Part shown: piece after piece, positions 32,676-36,780 of the stretch
Layout of the letters: every line of letters begins with the position of its first letter
Numbering within the stretch: the first letter of the stretch is position 1
DNA from: Paenarthrobacter sp.
GTDB taxonomy: Bacteria; Actinomycetota; Actinomycetes; Actinomycetales; Micrococcaceae
NCBI GenBank assembly: GCA_031179305.1
Contig: JAPSHX010000024.1
Location: 1 to 36,780, forward strand
Length of the DNA stretch: 36,780 nucleotides
Reading direction: 5' to 3'
The notes under the pieces: generated by a model
Seen by the model: only the letters and a program-made list of their open reading frames with translations
Told to the model about the DNA's origin: nothing
Database searches by the model: none
Translations under genes and position numbers: made by a program

Positions 32676-35600
32676 ATGAGCAAGGAAAACTTGAACCCCT
32701 CCGTTGAAGGACTTCTCCGGAACTGGTTGCCAGGCAAGCGCTGGTTCCCGGTCAAGAGCCCCGACTTCGCCCTGGAGCAGGTGGGCGGCTTCAGACTGCC
32801 GGATACCGGCGGAGAGACCGCGCTTGAAGTTGTGCTGCTGGCCGTGACACACAGGACTGCCGACGGCGGTTCGCGGACCGACGTCGTCCAGGTTCCGTTG
32901 AGCTTCCGAAGCAAGCCTTTGGCGGATGCTCCTACAGCTTTGCTGGGCGAGTTTACGGATCCTGACTTGGGGCTGAGGCTCGTGTATGACGCCGTCTACG
33001 ATGCGGATTTTGTCACTGCCTGGCTGGAACTTATGCGCAGTGAAGGGAAGGTGGGCAGTGCCCAGGGGCACCTCACGCGTGGCCGTGTGGCACTTCCGAA
33101 CAAACCCACCTCCGTCAAGGTCCTGTCCGGCGAACAGTCCAACACATCCGTCATTATTGACGACGGCGATTCGGCAGCGATCGTCAAGATCTTCCGGGTG
33201 CTCGCCGCCGGCAAGAATCCCGAAGTTGAACTAGGTGCCGCCCTGACAGCAGCCGGAACCAGCGAGGTTCCTGCGACGCTCGGCTGGATTACCGGCTCGT
33301 GGGAGGGGCCGCCGTCGAATGGTTCCATAGCGGCCACGGGCGAGCTGACTGTAGCCCACGAATTCCTCGTCGGAGGTCTGGATGCCTGGCGCATGGCCGT
33401 AGAAGCAGCAGCCGCCGGCAAGGACTTCACGGCAGAAGCCCGCGGGCTCGGCGCTGCAACCGCCACGGTTCATGCCAGGCTCGCAGAAACCTTTGGTACC
33501 CAGGACGGGCAAGAGCAGGGCCCGGACATCATCGCCACAGTAGCCCGGCGCGTCCGGGGCTCGTGGGCGGAAGCTTCATCCGCCGTCGGGCCTTATGACG
33601 ACAACCTCGATGAGCTGCTGTCGGCCCTGGATCCCGGCGACGTCGTTCAACTGCAGCGCGTCCACGGCGACCTCCATCTGGGGCAAATCCTGTTGGTTCC
33701 CGGCGCTGAGGGGCAGCCGGGACGATGGGCCATCCTCGACTTTGAAGGTGAACCGCTCCGGACCATCGATGAACGCAATACTCCTGACCTGCCCCTGCGG
33801 GACGTCACGGGCATGCTGCGTTCATTCGACTACGCAGCCGGTGCGGCCACGCGCGAAAACACAAAGGCCGTGGTGCCTGAGACCTGGGTAGATGACTGCG
33901 CTGCCGCATTCCTGGAGGGTTACAGCGAAGTCACCCCGGGAACCATAGACCGCCGCTCGCCGCTCTTTGTGGCATTGTGGCTGGACAAGGCCTTATACGA
34001 GGTTGTTTACGAGTTGCGGAACCGGCCCGACTGGCTGTCGATCCCGGTGAACGCATCACGACGAATCCTCGACAACACAAGCCGCGGCAAGCATGCGGCA
34101 GCTACAGCGGAAGGTAATGACATGACTGGCTCAGCACGCACCGAACGGCCCCGAGTTCCCCTGCACGTGGACACCGAGACCTTGGAACGTGTGGCCGCCG
34201 GCGCTTACCACGCGCCGCATTCAGTACTTGGCGCGCACTTGGACGATCATGGCCACGTCACTGTCCGTACAGTGAAACATCTGGCAAAGTCCGTGGTGGT
34301 TGTGACGGAAGCCGGCCGCACGGAAATGACCCATGAGGCCCACGGCATCTGGGCTGCGGTCCTGGAACCGCTGCAGGCCGGCCATGTTCCGGACTACCGT
34401 TTGGAGGTGGTGTACGACGCCGACCCCGTCACCATCGATGACCCCTACCACTACTTGCCTACCGTGGGCGAGGTGGACCTGCACCTGATCGGTGAGGGGC
34501 GCCACGAGCGCCTCTGGGATGTCCTCGGCGCACACGTCCAGCACTACCGCTCCGCGTTGAGCGAGGTGGACGGAGTCTCATTCGCTGTCTGGGCCCCGAA
34601 CGCCCAAGCCGTCCGCGTGAAGGGCGACTTCAACGGGTGGGACGGCCGCTCCCATGGGATGCGTTCCCTGGGTTCCTCGGGTGTATGGGAACTCTTCATT
34701 CCGGGCGTTGTAGCAGGGGCGTGCTACAAATACGAGATCCTCACCAAAGCCGGTCACTGGGTAGAGAAAGCCGACCCCTTGGCTTTCGGCACCGAGGTTC
34801 CGCCGCTGACTGCTTCACGTGTGGTTGACGCCAGCTACCGGTTCAAGGACGCGGAATGGATGAGTGCCCGCGCCCAGAGGGACCCGCACAACTCGCCGAT
34901 GAGCGTTTACGAAGTCCACTTGGGCTCCTGGCGGCTTGGCCTTGGCTACAAGGAACTCGCCAAGGAACTCGTGGACTATGTGAAGTGGCTTGGGTTCTCC
35001 CACGTTGAGTTCATGCCAGTCGCGGAGCACCCGTTCGGTGGTTCGTGGGGTTACCAGGTGACGTCCTATTTCGCGCCCACCTCACGATTCGGCCACCCGG
35101 ACGAGTTCCGGTTCCTGGTGGATTCGCTCCACCAAGCCGGCATCGGCGTCCTCCTGGACTGGGTACCCGCACACTTTCCCAAGGACTCTTGGGCGCTGGC
35201 CCAGTTCGACGGCCAGCCCCTGTACGAGCACTCAGACCCCGCCCTGGGCGAACACCCCGACTGGGGAACCCTGATCTTTGACTTCGGACGCAGCGAGGTC
35301 AGGAACTTCCTGGTGGCCAACGCGCTGTATTGGCTGGAGGAATTCCACATTGATGGCCTGCGCGTGGATGCCGTGGCCTCGATGATCTACCTGGACTACT
35401 CCCGTGAAGAAGGGCAGTGGAGGCCCAACAAGTTCGGCGGCCGCGAGAACCTTGAAGCCATTTCCTTTATGCAGGAAGTCAACGCCACCGTCTACAAGTC
35501 CCACCCCGGGGCAATCATCATCGCCGAGGAATCCACGGCCTTCCCGGGTGTCACGGCGCCCACCAACCACGGCGGGCTGGGCTTCGGGCTCAAGTGGAAC

Positions 35601-36332
35601 ATGGGCTGGATGCATGACTCGCTCAAATACATCTCCGAAGACCCCATCAATCGCAAGTGGCACCACGGCACCATCACTTTCTCCATGGTCTATGCCTTCA
35701 CTGAGAACTTCCTGCTGCCCATCAGCCACGACGAAGTAGTTCACGGTAAAGGCTCCATGCTTCGAAAGATGCCGGGCGACCGCTGGCAGCAGCTGGCAAA
35801 CCTGCGTGCGTTCTTTGCCTATCAGTGGGCGCACCCAGGCAAGCAACTGATCTTCATGGGTACGGAGTTCGGCCAGGAAGCCGAGTGGTCCGAACAATAC
35901 GGACTGGATTGGTTCCTTGCTGACATCCCTGCGCACCGCGGACTGCAGCTTCTGGTCAAGGACCTCAACGAGCTCTACACGTCCACGCCGGCGCTTTACC
36001 AGCGGGACAACGAAGCCGGCGGCTTCCAGTGGATCAATGGCGCAGATGCCGATCACAACGTTCTGACTTTCATCCGTTGGGATCAGGATGGCAAGCCGTT
36101 GGTTTGCGCAGTGAACTTCTCCGGCGGTCCGCATAAGGACTACATCCTGGGTGTGCCGGCAGCAGGGGAGTGGACAGAAGTTCTGAACACCGACGCTGAA
36201 ACGTACGGTGGCTCGGGAGTTGTCAACGCTGGGGCCTTGAAAGCTTCAACGCCCGGAACTGATGGCCAGCCGGCAGCTTTGACTGTCACGCTTCCCCCGC
36301 TTGGGGCTTCCTGGTTCACACCGGCTGAGTAG
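32676..36332 (+). CDS. glgB: maltokinase-GlgB fusion (maltose 1-phosphate synthesis and glycogen branching)
   Basis: A 1218-residue bifunctional protein. Residues about 1-465 are maltokinase (Mak/Pep2), making maltose 1-phosphate for GlgE: LRNWLPGKRWFPVKS cap segment and the kinase-like catalytic VHGDLHLGQ (D332) with ILDFEGEP. A polar linker (about 465-500) joins the branching enzyme: YHAPHSVLGAHL, CBM48 with VWAPNAQAVRVKGDFNGWDG, and the GH13_9 barrel with GLRVDAVASM (nucleophile D898), IIAEESTAFPG (E951) and ISHDEVVHGKGSM (H1018, D1019). The linker has an internal Met483 (34122) preceded by GGAAGG, perhaps a relic or active start of a separate glgB. ATG 32676 follows the treS stop directly. 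Confidence 0.94.
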   Translation: MSKENLNPSVEGLLRNWLPGKRWFPVKSPDFALEQVGGFRLPDTGGETALEVVLLAVTHRTADGGSRTDVVQVPLSFRSKPLADAPTALLGEFTDPDLGLRLVYDAVYDADFVTAWLELMRSEGKVGSAQGHLTRGRVALPNKPTSVKVLSGEQSNTSVIIDDGDSAAIVKIFRVLAAGKNPEVELGAALTAAGTSEVPATLGWITGSWEGPPSNGSIAATGELTVAHEFLVGGLDAWRMAVEAAAAGKDFTAEARGLGAATATVHARLAETFGTQDGQEQGPDIIATVARRVRGSWAEASSAVGPYDDNLDELLSALDPGDVVQLQRVHGDLHLGQILLVPGAEGQPGRWAILDFEGEPLRTIDERNTPDLPLRDVTGMLRSFDYAAGAATRENTKAVVPETWVDDCAAAFLEGYSEVTPGTIDRRSPLFVALWLDKALYEVVYELRNRPDWLSIPVNASRRILDNTSRGKHAAATAEGNDMTGSARTERPRVPLHVDTETLERVAAGAYHAPHSVLGAHLDDHGHVTVRTVKHLAKSVVVVTEAGRTEMTHEAHGIWAAVLEPLQAGHVPDYRLEVVYDADPVTIDDPYHYLPTVGEVDLHLIGEGRHERLWDVLGAHVQHYRSALSEVDGVSFAVWAPNAQAVRVKGDFNGWDGRSHGMRSLGSSGVWELFIPGVVAGACYKYEILTKAGHWVEKADPLAFGTEVPPLTASRVVDASYRFKDAEWMSARAQRDPHNSPMSVYEVHLGSWRLGLGYKELAKELVDYVKWLGFSHVEFMPVAEHPFGGSWGYQVTSYFAPTSRFGHPDEFRFLVDSLHQAGIGVLLDWVPAHFPKDSWALAQFDGQPLYEHSDPALGEHPDWGTLIFDFGRSEVRNFLVANALYWLEEFHIDGLRVDAVASMIYLDYSREEGQWRPNKFGGRENLEAISFMQEVNATVYKSHPGAIIIAEESTAFPGVTAPTNHGGLGFGLKWNMGWMHDSLKYISEDPINRKWHHGTITFSMVYAFTENFLLPISHDEVVHGKGSMLRKMPGDRWQQLANLRAFFAYQWAHPGKQLIFMGTEFGQEAEWSEQYGLDWFLADIPAHRGLQLLVKDLNELYTSTPALYQRDNEAGGFQWINGADADHNVLTFIRWDQDGKPLVCAVNFSGGPHKDYILGVPAAGEWTEVLNTDAETYGGSGVVNAGALKASTPGTDGQPAALTVTLPPLGASWFTPAE

Positions 36333-36347
36333 TTTCATAGGACAGGG

Positions 36348-36378
36348 GAGGGCCCGAAGCTCTGGCTTCCGGGCCCTC
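36348..36378 (+). terminator. terminator of the glgE-treS-mak/glgB operon
   Basis: GAGGGCCCGAAGC (36348-36360) pairs with GCTTCCGGGCCCTC (36365-36378) with one bulged base and a 4-nt loop, 15 nt after the glgB stop. Confidence 0.82.
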
Positions 36379-36456
36379 TTCCGTCTGCTTGCTAGGACGT
36401 TCCGCCCGTGTTTCCGGGGGTTTTGCTTGGCCCAGGGAGCGTGTCGCTGCCGGGCT

Positions 36457-36485
36457 TTGCCATCTCGGGGAAGTAGGGGTATAGT
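36457..36485 (+). promoter_or_regulatory. candidate rRNA operon promoter P1
   Basis: TTGCCA (36457-36462) and TATAGT (36480-36485) are spaced by exactly 17 bp, upstream of a typical rRNA leader. CarD, encoded in this window, is known to stimulate such promoters in mycobacteria. Confidence 0.6.
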
Positions 36486-36565
36486 TAGTACCCGCGCTGG
36501 TCCCCGAGTGGAGATCGCCCCGCAGACAAGATACCGCAAGGAAAAATCAAGTCATGCTGGCCGAT

Positions 36566-36594
36566 TTGACTCTGAGAGATCCAGCCGGTAAGTT
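36566..36594 (+). promoter_or_regulatory. candidate rRNA operon promoter P2
   Basis: TTGACT (36566-36571) and TAAGTT (36589-36594) are spaced by 17 bp, 80 bp downstream of P1. Tandem promoters are usual for actinobacterial rrn operons. Confidence 0.6.
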
Positions 36595-36654
36595 AGAAAA
36601 GTTGCTCCAGAGCGATCCAGTGAAGGCTGGTGGTACTGCTTTGGAATAGTGACC

Positions 36655-36780
36655 TGTTGTTTGAGAACTCAATAGTGTGCCAAGTTTGTTGATACCGATT
36701 GTTTTTCAATTGGTTGAAATTATGGCTGGATCATTATGCACCCCCGTGTGTGGTGGTCTGGTTTTCAGCTGGTTTCGAAT
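36655..36780 (+). promoter_or_regulatory. 16S rRNA leader with boxA-like antitermination signal (truncated)
   Basis: TGTTGTTTGAGAACTC (36655-36670), followed by AATAGTGTGCCA, matches the boxA region of actinobacterial rrn leaders. An 8-bp hairpin ACCGATTG / CAATTGGT with loop TTTTT lies at 36694-36714. The window ends within the leader; the 16S gene itself is outside. 36486-36654 holds the P1 transcript start region and P2. Confidence 0.75.

Overview
The window comes from a high-GC actinobacterium of the Micrococcaceae, most likely Arthrobacter or Paenarthrobacter. This is inferred from many GTG and TTG starts, a CarD regulator, a divergent phoU / senX3-regX3 locus, a DUF2516 protein, a complete GlgE pathway and an actinobacterial-type rRNA leader. 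The assignment rests on reading the sequence only; no database search was possible.

Left part (1-7.9 kb): housekeeping genes. A HAD phosphonatase-like hydrolase converges on a tightly packed minus-strand operon of thymidylate kinase (tmk), DNA polymerase III delta' (holB) and a secreted lipoprotein aminopeptidase. A PLP-dependent transsulfuration enzyme runs divergently from tmk, and the short gap between them holds a perfect DnaA box. A DUF2516 membrane protein, a SAM methyltransferase and phosphoglycerate mutase (gpmA) follow.

Middle-left part (7.9-17.8 kb): phoU and senX3-regX3 are divergent around four in-phase 11-bp units that look like a PHO box. A lipoprotein follows, then carD, ispD, ispF, a small lipoprotein, cysS and rlmB (transcription regulation, isoprenoid precursors, cysteinyl-tRNA, 23S rRNA methylation). 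A nitrilase-family amidase is convergent with rlmB. Three intergenic gaps here carry degenerate tandem units of about 19 bp ending in a GGCGCCA-like core, which may be an undescribed intergenic repeat family.

Right part (17.9-36.3 kb): an alpha-glucan/trehalose locus of glgX, glgP, glgE, treS and a maltokinase-GlgB fusion gene. TreS makes maltose from trehalose, the maltokinase half phosphorylates it, GlgE polymerises maltose 1-phosphate into alpha-1,4-glucan and the GlgB half branches the chain. GlgX and GlgP would degrade it. Between glgX and glgP lies a block of about 5.8 kb that does not belong to the pathway. It holds a membrane-anchored RNase Sa/barnase-type ribonuclease with its barstar inhibitor, then a lower-GC segment with a secreted single-domain beta/gamma-crystallin protein, a lipoprotein, a membrane-fusion protein with a peptidoglycan-binding domain and a fused MacB-like ABC transporter. 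The last three overlap by 4 nt at each junction. This block is the best candidate for an undescribed system (possibly secreted effector plus export/immunity).

Right edge (36.3-36.8 kb): a terminator after glgB, then two well-spaced tandem promoters, a boxA-like antitermination signal and a leader hairpin. This is the control region of an rRNA operon whose 16S gene starts just outside the window. No tRNA, CRISPR array or insertion sequence was seen.
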